Below, in pieces: positions 11,083 to 21,166 of a DNA stretch of 64,000 bases. A program made the translations under genes and the position numbers. This DNA comes from Zeugodacus cucurbitae (lineage: Eukaryota; Arthropoda; Insecta; Diptera; Tephritidae), in contig NC_071668.1 of the NCBI RefSeq assembly GCF_028554725.1, positions 73,215,719 through 73,279,718 of the forward strand. Reading direction: 5' to 3'. The notes below the pieces were generated by a model that saw nothing but the letters and a program-made list of their open reading frames with translations, was not told the DNA's origin and made no database searches. Numbering within the stretch: position 1 is the first letter of the stretch; each line of letters starts with the position of its first letter.

Positions 11083-11860
11083 GTCCCTCTAGCGTTGAAA
11101 TCGCCAAGCACGATTTTGACATCGTGGCGGAGGCAGCGCTCGTAGGTGCGTTCTAGGTGCTCATAGAAAGTAACTTTGGTCACATCATCCTTCTCTTCCG
11201 TTGGGGCGTGGGCGCATTAAGCGATATCTTGAAGAACGATTGAACGGAGGCAGCGCTCGTAGGTGCGTTCTAGGTGCTCATAGAAAGTAACTTTGGTCAC
11301 ATCATCCTTCTCTTCCGTTGGGGCGTGGGCGCATTAAGCGATATCTTGAAGAACTTCGCTTTTATGCGGATTGTGGCTAGACGCAGTTTCTCTCCCACCA
11401 CAAATCCAACACTAAATTTTTGCTTCTTTATATGGCCGCTGTAGTAGATGTCACAAGTACCCACCTACTTCCGTCCTTGTCTCATCCATCGCACTTCTTG
11501 GATGGCGGTGATGTCAGCCTTTAGTCGTATGAAGACATCAACCAGCTGGGCAGAGGCACTCTCCCAATTAAGGGTCCGGATATTCTAGGAGCATGCCATC
11601 ATCATAAATCGTTCTCCTAAAAACGTTAGCAGGGGTCGTCATCAAAAGGGGGATGTCTCATCCGAGGCTTTCTTCGATTTTTCATTGGTACTTCGTTTTT
11701 ATGTGGTGGGTCCCAAACTCTACGTACAACCGCAGAAGCGGGTTCGCCTTCTCACTTTAGCTCGCCTTCAAACGGATGTCTGTTGGCTACCCAGACGATA
11801 CTTGGTACAAAACGGGAATTCGTGAGCTGCTTCAACCATGTGGAGAAGAATCGTTTCTGG
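11083..11860 (-). pseudogene. RTE-like LINE fragment: 5' region and AP-endonuclease domain
   Basis: The - strand translation gives LKADITAIQEVRWMRQ (about 11490-11540, endonuclease motif with catalytic Glu). After frame changes it gives NAHAPTEEKDDVTKVTFYE and HDVKIVLGDFNAR (about 11085-11215), both typical of the AP-like endonuclease of RTE-type LINEs. A 110-base piece is present twice in tandem (11128-11237 and 11245-11354), separated by 7 unrelated bases. The fragment ends abruptly at about 11083 in the middle of the endonuclease, where mariner sequence begins. It therefore lacks reverse transcriptase. Confidence 0.8.
11128..11354. repeat. Tandem duplication, two 110-base units
   Basis: Units 11128-11237 and 11245-11354 appear near identical by eye, each running from CGGAGGCAGCGCTCGTAGGT to GCGATATCTTGAAGAAC. 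The 7-base filler GATTGAA sits between them. The duplication disrupts the endonuclease reading frame of the LINE fragment, so it arose after insertion or in a dead copy. Confidence 0.85.
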
Positions 11861-14017
11861 TAAAAAAATTTGTTAAAGCTTTTCAAAAAGCTTAAAGCTT
11901 ATACAACAGGAAGGTTTTCCAAAGCCTTAGATTTTTTTGCTATAAAGATTTCTAAATTATGTAACTCCTCTATATTCAATTGCGGAATTCACTACAAAGC
12001 TTCATTGTTTGACTGCAACTTATTTTCGAAATATTCAACTGCAGATAATTAGAAATTGTTTATGATTTTAATTTCCAACGCAAACTAATTCAATTCGCCG
12101 AAAATCATTGTACTGCATATAATTATGCCACTAAGCGCACTACAGTTTTTATAAGCATGCTTATGCAGCAACTGCAACGGTATTTCCTAGTAATTTACCA
12201 AAAAAAAAAACAACAGCAATCATATTCTACAAGAAAACAAACGCACAAAAACAACAACACAGCAAAATAGCAACACGCCTATTACCTTGGCAACTTCCTG
12301 TTGGGTTTTTCATGCCACATCGCATGCATAATTCCCGTTATGCTTAGCTTCAAATACAACAAAAAGTCGTAGAACAACAACAACTCTTTTGGTTAGAGAG
12401 TACAGCTGGATTTTGCAACAATTTCAGCTTCATTGTTTAACGCTTATTTGTTTTGTGATTTCGTTGTTCCGGCTGGTGTTGTTGTTGTTCTATGTTTTTT
12501 TTTTGTTGTTTTTCATTTTTTGCTTTTTTTGTATTTATATATCTCCGCTCTGCGCGCCGACAATTTCAGTCATTCGCCGCTAGCATGTCGCTATGCGGCA
12601 TTTTTAGTGCCCAATGCGTCGTCGTGCCGTGCGCGCTAAGCTATTGCGCCTGTGGGTATGCTAAATCCTAGCAGCGAAATACATTTTTGCTGTGCCTACA
12701 TGCCTACATACATACAAATGTACATTCATATGTATTTCGTGGTTGTCAGATTTGCTTTTTGTTGCTCTGAACAATTGTTGTTTTTTTCTGTTTTTGTTGT
12801 TGTTGTATGCTACCAGCAACGCGATTGTACACTTTGCCACTTTTGCTGTTAACATTTATTTTTGCACTTGAAATGAATGTTTTTATTGCTCATCCTCAGC
12901 CAATGTGTTTTTCTACTCGCAACCGGTTGTTTGATTTTTTTATCCTTGTTTATCGTCGTTTTTTGTTTTTGTTTTTGTTGTACATTTGCTTAGCTGTTGG
13001 CGTTCACTGATGAGATTTTAAGTAACCACTTCAACTGTGAAAACAACAACTGACAATGGCTAACAACAAGCGCCAACTGAAGGCGCATGAAAACAAAACA
13101 AAATTAAATGAGTATGCTAAAACAACAACAAACACACACACACATACACACAAACAACAAATACCAAAAGCGTGTGGAAAAACATGAGCAACAACGCAAC
13201 GCTGACATTTGCCGCAAAGGGATAATGGCGGTAGGAAAATAGCTGCAACAACAATAAAAAACAAAAACAACAACAATGCCAACAATAATAGCAACACCGC
13301 CAACAAACAAGCCCACACACAACTTCAACTCGACGCTCGCTAAACACTTCTTGTCCATTTATTTTCGCAATTGTATGCAATTTCCATGCCATTCCATTCC
13401 ACTTCCATACAACAGCAACAACAACAATGCCATTTTCATGCCATTCACTGTAATTGTAAATTTTTAGTTGCAGCATCGCAAGCAAATAAAATTGTTGGCG
13501 TATTTTGTAGACTTTGAAACTGCGGCGCGCTCTCTGTCGCATTTTCATTCAGTTCGTAGTTGTTAGCGGCGTCATTGTTGTTGCTAATGTTTATCTGTGT
13601 ATATCGGTGTGTGTAACATCCTGTCTGTCGGGATTTAAATTTAGCAACTATGCGCGCCAACACTCACACACTACTTACAGTTACAACTACAACTCGAACT
13701 TGTTCGTTTTTGTTTTTAAAGTAGCGTTAAGCCGTTTTTGGGCGGCTGATTTGATTTTGAAGTGAAATTAGTACTTGTCAAATCAAATAGTTGGCAAGTA
13801 TGGTTTCAAACTTAACTTAAAGATTAATTTAGGTATGGAAAGATCTAATAAAATATCTCCAAGAAAATATTGCTAATTGAATTTGAGTGAGGCTAGAGCA
13901 TCTTTTTGAGGCAATATTGAAATGGTATGTCCTTTGGACATCCTCTTATAAACAAAAACACATTGTTTGGCAGAATTTACTGTTATTATACAACCCGACA
14001 TCGAAGTCCATATGTGG
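11861..14017. other. Non-coding stretch, CAA/TTG and CA microsatellites
   Basis: 12180-13500 is dominated by AAC/GTT trinucleotide runs and CA repeats (13129-13155). Long ORFs here are Val/Phe/Cys-rich low-complexity translations of these repeats on both strands. No credible gene. Confidence 0.5.
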
Positions 14018-14233
14018 TGTGTTCAAAAACTAACGGGAATTGTAAAATTTATAATTTCACAACTTTAGAGAGTCCAAATGTCAACAATTTTTATTACATT
14101 GATATAGTCGTACACTGTCGCTAAAGTACGATAAAATTTGTATTCATTGCCCCAACCTCCATAGTCGCCAGACATGACTCCATATGACTTTTTTCTTTTT
14201 AAAAAAAATAAACGAAAATTCCTGTTATTCACA
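14018..14233 (+). mobile_element. Short mariner derivative with TGTGTTC ends
   Basis: The left terminus TGTGTTCAAAAACTAACGGG is mirrored on the right by the complement of GTGTGAATAACAGGAATTT. Internally, + strand codons near 14161-14215 read PP-stop-SPDMTPYDFFLF. This is the mariner block carrying the third catalytic Asp, with one sense codon replaced by TAG. The 216-base element is therefore an internal deletion product of a full mariner. Related copies lie at 18989-21166 and 27042-27275. Confidence 0.7.
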
Positions 14234-14439
14234 CCTCAGTGTGTCAGTGCGAATACATCTCATCTCTTTTGACGCGGATACAATGTTCCAAATATTTTAT
14301 ATAAGCAAGAAGACTGAAAAGTTCGTATATTTTATAAATAAATAAAAACATATTTTTTTGCAGGTTTAAGCCTATTAGAGAGATCATTCGATTTTTGTTG
14401 TCCAATTTGTTCCAAAATTTGTTTTTGCTTTAAAGTATA

Positions 14440-15290
14440 CCTTAGGTTAAGTTAGGTTAAGATAAAAGGTTGATCTCCGCGACAGGTTTCGCTTTGGAGC
14501 CCACTTGCCAGTTCGTTGTGATGCCAGAAGACTGCTAAATATGGATCGCAAAGAAGACCCTCTATCACCCTAGCGCTTTGAACCTATCACAAATTTTATT
14601 AGGCGGCTATTGTCTAATCCGGTAAGTTCGCCAAAAGTATAGTAATCGAGAGGTTCCAACCACAGTCTTGCGAACGCTGGACAGTGGACGAAGAAATTAC
14701 TTGAATCAAGCAACCGAGCAGGATTTAGTTGTTAACCAGCTTTTACCAAGTTCGCGAGAGCTCCAAAGGTCCAGTGGTAGACCACAAGAGTACAAAGGGG
14801 CTCAACTCGTTCCCGGTATGGTGAAATAGGACGACTGGGTGCTCTTTCTTGTGGGCTGCAGTTCCTAGCGATTCCGTTGTGACCCGGCATCCTAGCATCT
14901 ACACGGATCTGATAGTGAAATAGCTTGACGTTAACGATAGTGACTTAAAACACTCCTTAACACCCAAAGCTAGAGCACACTTTCAGCGAACTCAGGGCCA
15001 TACTTGACGCTCTACTATAGTTTGGTAAAATAGGCCTGCTGTTACGAGTGATTCCATTATGGCACGCACTTAGACTCGTGATAGTAAAATAGCTTGACGC
15101 TAACGATAGTTACTTAGGACTCTCCTTAACTAGCTTTGAGCACATATTTAGCGAGCTCAGGGGCATAATTACTGCTCTTCTATCAGAGTGGATGCCTACC
15201 TCCTTTACCGCTATCTTAACTGCAGACACCTCTGTTTGAAAGACACAACAGTGGTGTGGTAACCTGAAACTTGAGTTTTATAGAAAACTT
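14440..15290 (-). pseudogene. LINE fragment: RNase H domain with internal duplication and 3' end
   Basis: The - strand translation shows CCVFQTEVSAVKIAV (RNase H start), SDRRAVIMPLSSLNMCSKL, GHNGIARNCS (GHxGIxGN signature, about 14870) and the C-terminal block SNFFVHCPAFARLWLEPLDY, with LINLL-rich sequence to the end. Stops and frameshifts are frequent. The end at about 14445 (on the - strand) carries TTAACCTAACTTAACCTAAG, the same type of tail as the copies near 8455 and 60990. The middle of the RNase H is present twice with a 169-base offset. Confidence 0.75.
14911..15190. repeat. Diverged tandem repeat, 169-base period, within the LINE RNase H
   Basis: GATAGTGAAATAGCTTGACG at 14911 recurs as GATAGTAAAATAGCTTGACG at 15080. 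In both units this is followed by TAACGATAGT, ACTCCTTAAC and an AGCAC / AGCGA(A/G)CTCAGG series. The units have diverged by many substitutions, so the duplication is old. Confidence 0.75.
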
Positions 15291-17639
15291 TTGACAGGAA
15301 ATCCCAACTTATGCCTTAGTCTCGACAAATTATTTCCAGCGAGCATTATCTTAAGTTCTAAAAACAATCAAACATGACTGGGGCTTGTTATGTTATGCTG
15401 CATGCTGAAGTAATTTCAAGTTCAATTCATGCTAATTTTCTACCGATTACACTGGTTAAAGTCTCGATTGTGAGCTCACGTGACACCCACTTGGCACATA
15501 ACTTTCGCTTGCCAAATTTTTTATGAACGATATTTCCAACAATTTCCTTTGATATTTTTAGACTGTTCAACTTCATTTTGCTGTAATCCAAAGTCATTTT
15601 ATGCATTTTTTATATTTTTGTTCTCTTTAGGGTTCATAGTCTTGGGACAAATGATACAAATTTTATATTTTTTTCTTCAAAGTATTAGTGAAACTTTAAT
15701 AAAAGAAGAAGTTAGTCAGAAATATTTCTTAAAAATTAAATTTAATAAACCATATGACTATAAGTTCTACGTAATTTAATATCTTTTAATATTTTGCTAG
15801 CTATTGCAATCCTATATTGAATAAACTTTCTTTCCAAAGCGTTTGTCCCCAAACACGCACTGGCCCACAGAGCGTATGAGTAACGCGTAAGCGCTCAGTG
15901 ACCATAAAAGGTTGCGAATGTATGAGTAGTGATCCCGCGTGTTTTGTATTGCTGCGTAAATATTTTAAAATCAACACAATGAAGTGCCGTTATATGCTAT
16001 ATGCAACGCAGAGGGTTACACCGGTACGAATTTCCCTATGCATTTCCCCCAACTAATAACACACTAACATCTACAAATGCTTAGCATTATTAAATTAAAA
16101 GGAGAAAAGTGGAATAAAAAACAACCGTTTTGTAGATAATGACAAATATTTGCGCGTTGACTGACCCTGTCCATGTATACACATTAAACCTGTGCATACA
16201 ATGACGGCCTTAAGCAGTGACAAGCAACCGCGCGTTGGGGCGCCACTGCGGGCTTACTGCAACGGCATTGAATTCACTTTGATTTCAGTTGATATGTGAA
16301 ATGTTGTGGCGCAACAAATGGGGAATGCCAGCTGGATGACGCTAAGTGTGTAGGGGGGGGGGGAGGGGTTTGTGTGACCATAGTTGAAGCGGAGACTATA
16401 AACTCTAAGCGCGCGACTGGCTTTGTTTGCCTGCACTGCTAGTAAAAGCTAATATGCAAATCTTTAGTTGTTGTTGTTGCTATTGGCTTTAAGTATATAT
16501 TTATATGTGCTATAATGACCCATATATATATATATTTACTGTTAGTACATATTACGCGCACTTCACAGCTAAGCGATAAGTCAATGCCTCACTCCCGCGG
16601 TCACTTAGTCGCTCCCTTCTGCTGGTTGGCGCTTCAGTGGCAACAGCTGCGCCGCCACTTTCGAAAACATTCACTCAACCGCGCTTTTCATTTAAAGTTA
16701 GAATTGCGGTGGCGGTCGCAATGGAGTTATCGTTCCATCTATCTATATCAGTGTGTGTGTTTGTTTGTTTGTTTGTGCCGCGTGCATTATTTTGTGCATT
16801 TAAGTGTAAAATGCGCCGCAACTGGCGTTGGCCATTTACCATTCAGCTTTACTTGGCGTCGGCTTTTAGGCGCAGCAGCACATTGCCGCTGCAGAAATGC
16901 ACAGTGGAAATTACTTTAAAATACGCAAATTTGAGTTGAATTATCAGCGCACACAGAGTTGGACAGATGGATCTTTGGTGTGCGCTGTCAAGCCAATCTG
17001 CTGCTAAAAGATAGCGCTGGGCGCTGGGCGCTCGTTGCACTGCTCGTTGCATTAAATGGCGCTGCGTTATTTGCAAATGTCAGCCCAAGCCCAAGTAGTC
17101 AAGCAGTCAGGCAGTCAGGCCGTCAAGTTGCCAGTGGTAAATGGCACTTTGCACGAATTAAGTGGCAAGTGGTTATTAGTGACAGCTGTCTTCGTCGAAC
17201 TTACAGCACAAGCGATTATGCCAAGTTTTAGTTTTGAGTATGCGAACGCCACACACTTTCTGTGGAATGCTTAAAGTAGCTATGCGTTAGTGAGACTTCA
17301 GAACTTGAAAAGTGCATCTAGTCTGTCAATCGCGCATCTTTTGAAGTAAGTTTCAAAATGTCAGAATCTAAATGTGCGCAACAAATAATATTCGAATATA
17401 AAATTATTTGAAATTCTTACTTCAAACAAACCCCAATTGGATTGGGTTGAAATGTTAGATATATTGACGAAATTAATGAGTTGTTAAGGGAAAGTCATGT
17501 GAGAGGATTAGCTGTTGATATTTCTCAATATAGATGTCCTTGTGACTTGATGACTCTTTTACTTCGGAGAATTCTATAAATTACCCACCCACAAATTGTA
17601 GTCTGCTTTTAGGTCGATATCGCTTTTATACTTCACAAA
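15291..17639. other. Non-coding stretch; G-tract at 16353
   Basis: 15840-17280 is moderately GC-rich with short overlapping ORFs on both strands that look non-coding. An 11-base G run followed by AGGGG starts at 16353. TA and TG microsatellites occur at 16490-16550 and 16750-16790. Confidence 0.45.
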
Positions 17640-18380
17640 GCGATGCTGCAACTACTTAAACTCGTCGTCGTTTTCTGTAAGTCTGCAAAGTAGATCTCCA
17701 TAGCGGCGATAACTTCCTCATTCGAATCAAACTTATATTCGGTGAGTGGGTTTGAAAATAAAAAGAAGTCGCTCGGATCAAATCTGCCTCGAGCAATTTG
17801 TTAGCGCGAAGACGGAGCCGACGAAGTTGTGAGCGTGTGCATTGTCTTAGTGTAAGATCACCCTTTTCTTCAATAAATGTGGCCTCAAATCTATTCATAC
17901 ATCTGTATATAGGAGCTCAATGACTGTTCTGTGCATTCTCCCGGTAGTCTATATAGATTTTGCCAGAAAACTGTGACTATTATCTGTCCGGCATATAGAA
18001 CAGCCTTCGCCTTATTCGAAGCAGTAGCCGAGACAGATGAAATTCACTGTTTTTACTGCCTTTGATCTTCGGTTTATGTCAGTTGAACCATAGCTCTTCG
18101 TAATAATGACGCTGGAATCCCTTCGGTTTACACTTAAACAGCGTGAAACACTGTGATATGGTCTCACGGTTACGCTTATTGTCCGGACTGGGTAAACGTG
18201 GCATCTATCGTTCCGAAGGCTTTCATATTACCAAATATTTCGTGTAGAACCTTTTCTCACGTTGTCCTCCGTGGTAACCGCTTCCGGAGCATCTGAGGGA
18301 GGCTTATCAAAAATCGACATGCGATCATGTTAAAATTCCTTAAACCAATTTTCAAACTCTAGCAATCGAAGGAGGAGACT
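17640..18380 (-). pseudogene. Highly degenerate mariner transposase
   Basis: Read on the - strand, the N-terminal part gives FENWFKEF, MSIFDKPPSDAPEAVTTEDN (about 18260-18355), comparable to the mariner GR.S..D..R.GRP...TTEEN linker. The C-terminal part gives GRFDPSDFFLFSNPLTEYKF and DSNEEVIAAMEIYFADLQK (about 17665-17790), the mariner block with the third catalytic Asp. KYKSDIDLKADY then matches the KCI.LKGDY terminus. Many stops and frameshifts separate these blocks and no terminal repeats were identified. Confidence 0.7.
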
Positions 18381-18988
18381 TACTTATTTTCATTCAAAAC
18401 AAAATCGAATGAACGATTCTTTAGCATTTTTATAATATCCGTGGACCCACCAGCTTTCACACCCGGTCATACAAAATTTTGAGCCCACTTCGGATGATTT
18501 TTTCAGATAACCGTTTACCAGAATCTACTAACCACTGTAATTATAATAAGCGTTAGTAGCGCCATCGAACCGTCTGTATAAATATTTCTCAGACCCTCCT
18601 AATCATATTATCACCCTTCAGGGGAGCATAATTTTCAAAAAAATTAACCTCTGAATATTGAATTGAAGCATTGAACCCTATGGCCACTGCCAGCATGCAA
18701 GGAAATAATTTATCACAGTCTTTCGAACAAAGCAGATTTCCAACAGTGCTTACGCAGCTACTATATACATATCAATTCACACATAATGTTGTTATACGAG
18801 TATAACCCAAGCGATTTGTGTCGCGGTTTGACCCTTTTTGTTTGAGTATGTTAGCTCATATGTGTGTGGTTGTGCGCCTTGTTTTTCGTTGAAAAGATTG
18901 AATGCATTGCGCATTTTGTGACGCGCCAATCAGTTGATTATAGAGTGAGAGTACGAGTTTGCATGAGTTTGTGTACGAAAAAAATTTG
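18381..18988. other. Non-coding stretch, nothing recognised
   Basis: No ORF, inverted repeat or recognised element. Confidence 0.4.
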
Positions 18989-19245
18989 TGTGTTCAAAAA
19001 ATAGCGGGAATTTTTGTTTTTTGAAAAATAAAATATGTATTCATTCGTCTACATTAATGTTGTCGTCTTCAAAATAGTCCCCGTTCGATATCATGCACTT
19101 ATGCCAGTGCTTCTTTCAATCGCTCTCAGCTCGATTTTTGGGATAGCCTTTGGCTATTTCAGATATATTAGTCTTGCTTGTAATGAGAACAATTTTAGGC
19201 TACGTTTATGACCGAGCGGATTCGCGTCGCGCGATGCGATGAAAA

Positions 19246-19384
19246 TCGCTACTAGCGATCAAATACATAAATCCATATCGAAGTGTTTATCGTGCAGCGA
19301 TTCAGCGAAAAGCGGTTTCAGCGAAAATGGAGCGACTGCTAGCGACGAAAATCAGCGATCAAAATTTTTGATTCAGTTGAGCGA
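19246..19384. promoter_or_regulatory. Cluster of AGCGA motifs upstream of the MADF gene
   Basis: AGCGA occurs at 19254, 19296, 19304, 19320, 19331, 19341, 19354 and 19380, with the complement TCGCT at 19246: nine sites in 139 bases, ending 16 bases before the MADF start codon. Chance expectation for a given 5-mer on both strands is well below one. By analogy with other Harbinger elements these subterminal repeats may be binding sites for the element's own MADF/Myb-like protein; this is inference. Confidence 0.5.
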
Positions 19385-19399
19385 ATCGCGTTAAACACG

Positions 19400-19526
19400 A
19401 TGGACAAATTTATTGAAAAAGTGCGAAATAAAGAATGTTTGTGGAATCTGCGTCATCCAGATTATCATAATAGAAACAAAATCAGAAAAGCTTGGGAAGA
19501 AGTTGAGAAAGAATGCGGTTTGGAAG
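19400..19526 (+). CDS. MADF-BESS protein of the Harbinger element, exon 1
   Basis: The ATG at 19400 opens 42 codons (MDKFIEKVRNKECLWNLRHP, then DYHNRNKIRKAWEEVEKE) that form the first helices of a MADF DNA-binding domain, including the hallmark LW and a W in the second helix. The exon ends at a consensus donor GGTAAGT (19527). It joins in frame to 20493 after a 966-base intron, giving a 177-aa protein. In PIF/Harbinger transposons such a protein binds the element's DNA and helps the transposase enter the nucleus and reach the ends (family knowledge). Confidence 0.85.
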
Positions 19527-19572
19527 GTAAGTAATAGTATTATTTTATTTTTATGTAATAAACAACCTATAC

Positions 19573-20446
19573 TTAAGTGAATATAACATTTTTTTGAACA
19601 AAATATTCCTTAAAATTGTTTCGTATAGTCGTAGCAGCTTCAGAGCTTCTGTTATACTGCCTCTGCCTATTCATATTTATGGGAATAGTTTGCTGAACTT
19701 GCATTAAGGTTTGCATACAAACTCCCTCTTTATCAATTATAATATTGTGTAACAAACAAATAGTTTTAACAAATAGTTCTGCACCATAAATATCAGTTTC
19801 GATTGATTTGGTTAGTAAACGCCATTTGTTTGTAATAATACCAAAAGCACATTCAATGGATTTTCTGGATTTAGATAGCATTGTGTTGAATAGTTCAGAG
19901 TCATTGTTCAAATTTGTTTTAGAATATGGGCGCAATAAATATTTTCTGAGTGGATATGCTTCATCCCCAAGCATTACGAATGGTGCTGCAATTTCTGTGC
20001 CTGGTAGATTCCGCTCTTCTGGAATTTCATATTCTCCAGTTTCTATAAGCTTATGTAATGTTGAAGCTTCAAAAATGCCACCATCACTCTGTTTGCCATA
20101 TGCTCCAACTTCAATGGCAGTAAACTTGTAGTCAGCAGAGGCAACGCCTTGTAAAACGATGGAAAAAAAGTGTTTGTAGTTGAAAAACATGCTGCCAGAA
20201 TGCGGTGGCCTTTTGCAACGAATATGTTTGCCGTCGATACTTCCAATGCAATTCGGAAATCCCCATTTGGAGTAAAATTCGTCTGCTATTTTTATAAATT
20301 CTTCATTTGTTTTGCGATTCAAATGTTTGGAAACCAGAGACGTCCAAAGGGCGGCACATACTTCTCTAGTAATTTTGGCCACTGTGGCAATTCCTATGCG
20401 ATAAGAAAAAGCCAAAGATCGGAATGAATTTCCCGTTGCTAAAAAC
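19573..20446 (-). CDS. HARBI1-like (DDE_Tnp_4) Harbinger transposase, N-terminally incomplete
   Basis: The 3' exon of a PIF/Harbinger transposase is open from a splice acceptor at 20447-20449 (pyrimidine-rich ...TTTTCAG on the - strand) to its stop at 19573. It starts FLATGNSFRSLAFSYRIG, the region where these proteins commonly begin their conserved core. The nuclease triad is intact: Asp in NCIGSIDGKHI (codon 20233-20235), Asp in VMLGDEAYPLR (19963-19965) and Glu in SIECAFGIITNKWR (19852-19854). The C-terminal LLHNIIID helix is present. About 100-130 N-terminal residues are missing, and no matching upstream exon exists before mariner DNA resumes at about 20905. The whole exon lies antisense within the intron of the MADF gene. 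It would excise and integrate the element if complete. Confidence 0.85.
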
Positions 20447-20492
20447 CTGAAAATAAATATAAACGAAATTATTCTTTTTACATGTGTTTCAG

Positions 20493-20899
20493 CTGGCTCT
20501 GGTGCAAAAAAATGGAAAAACTTGAAAGACACCTATCGTAGAGAACTTCGTAAGGAAACTGTGGTTGCTTCAGGCAGCGCTGCAATGCCGCAATCAAAAT
20601 GGACACATTTTAAGGATATGTGTTTTTTACAAGATACTATGGAATCGCGCTCCATGTCAGGTAACTTGATCAATGAAACAAGTTGTGATGAATTGGTGGA
20701 ACTTGATGATGAAGATAAATCAGAAACTCCTGAATCCATAAAATTGATGCAGCCTACACCTAAAAAATTAAAGAAAAAACTTACAGAAAGCTCAGCGTTT
20801 TTGGAGTTGGAGGAAAAGAAGCTTAAGCTTCTAGAAAAAAGCAACGATGAGGAGGATGATGATTACCATTTTCTTATGAGTTTCAAAAAGTACAGTTAA
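20493..20899 (+). CDS. MADF-BESS protein of the Harbinger element, exon 2
   Basis: The acceptor ATGTGTTTCAG (ending 20492) joins this exon in frame to exon 1. It completes the MADF domain (SGAKKWKNLKDTYRRELRK, SKWTHFKDMCFLQDTM) and continues through an acidic linker and a Lys-rich helix (ELEEKKLKLLEK). It ends in a C-terminal BESS motif (DDDYHFLMSFKKYS) used for protein-protein contacts. The frame is uninterrupted to TAA at 20899, a sign of recent activity or selection. Its acceptor lies 44 bases from the oppositely oriented acceptor of the transposase exon. Confidence 0.85.
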
Positions 20900-21166
20900 G
20901 GTTTTATTTATTTTTTTAAGTAGGAAAATGTCTCATGGAACCATGTCCGACGAATATGGAGGCTGGAGCTTCGTTAGAGTATTGTTTTTTGGTCAAGACT
21001 ACACGAACAAGCAACGAAGTGTGACTTTGTTGACTTTTAACAAACCAAAATCATCACACCTTACATTAGCGGCTGCTTCAGATAGAGTAAGCAATGCATA
21101 CAGTTTTCTGAATCTCCAAACACGAGAAATTTTAAATTTCGAAATTCCCGTTATTTTTTGAACACA

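Larger units (their letters stand above)
19192..20905. mobile_element. PIF/Harbinger element with transposase and MADF-BESS genes, right end missing
   Basis: The left end is probably GGCTACGTTTATGACC, directly after TTA, the favoured 3-base target of this superfamily. The element carries both genes expected of the superfamily: a HARBI1-like transposase (-) and a MADF-BESS protein (+). The complement of the left terminus is not found at the right side. Mariner sequence resumes just after the MADF stop codon, so the right terminus and the transposase 5' exon(s) have been lost. The MADF gene looks intact. The transposase exon is open but lacks its N-terminus, so this copy is unlikely to be autonomous. 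Confidence 0.8.
18989..21166 (-). mobile_element. Mariner (TGTGTTC family) split by a PIF/Harbinger insertion
   Basis: The left terminus TGTGTTCAAAAAATAGCGGG (18989) pairs with the complement of CCCGTTATTTTTTGAACACA ending at 21166. Transposase remnants are on the - strand. PPYSSDMVP-stop-DIF is encoded at about 20915-20965, right of the insertion. KKHWHKCMISNGDYFEDDNI, the usual mariner C-terminus, is encoded at about 19060-19125, left of it. The two halves of this one coding region are separated by about 1.7 kb of Harbinger DNA. The N-terminal half of the mariner transposase was already deleted, so this was a dead derivative. Confidence 0.8.

Noticed and set aside
13031..13548. ORFs of 84-143 codons on the - strand
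   Set aside because: They translate GTT/TTG and CA microsatellites into Val/Cys/Phe-rich low-complexity sequence.
20533..20844. 103-codon - strand ORF as a possible Harbinger transposase exon 1
   Set aside because: It is Ser/Phe-rich and antisense to the acidic/Lys-rich MADF-BESS exon, with none of the expected transposase N-terminal features.
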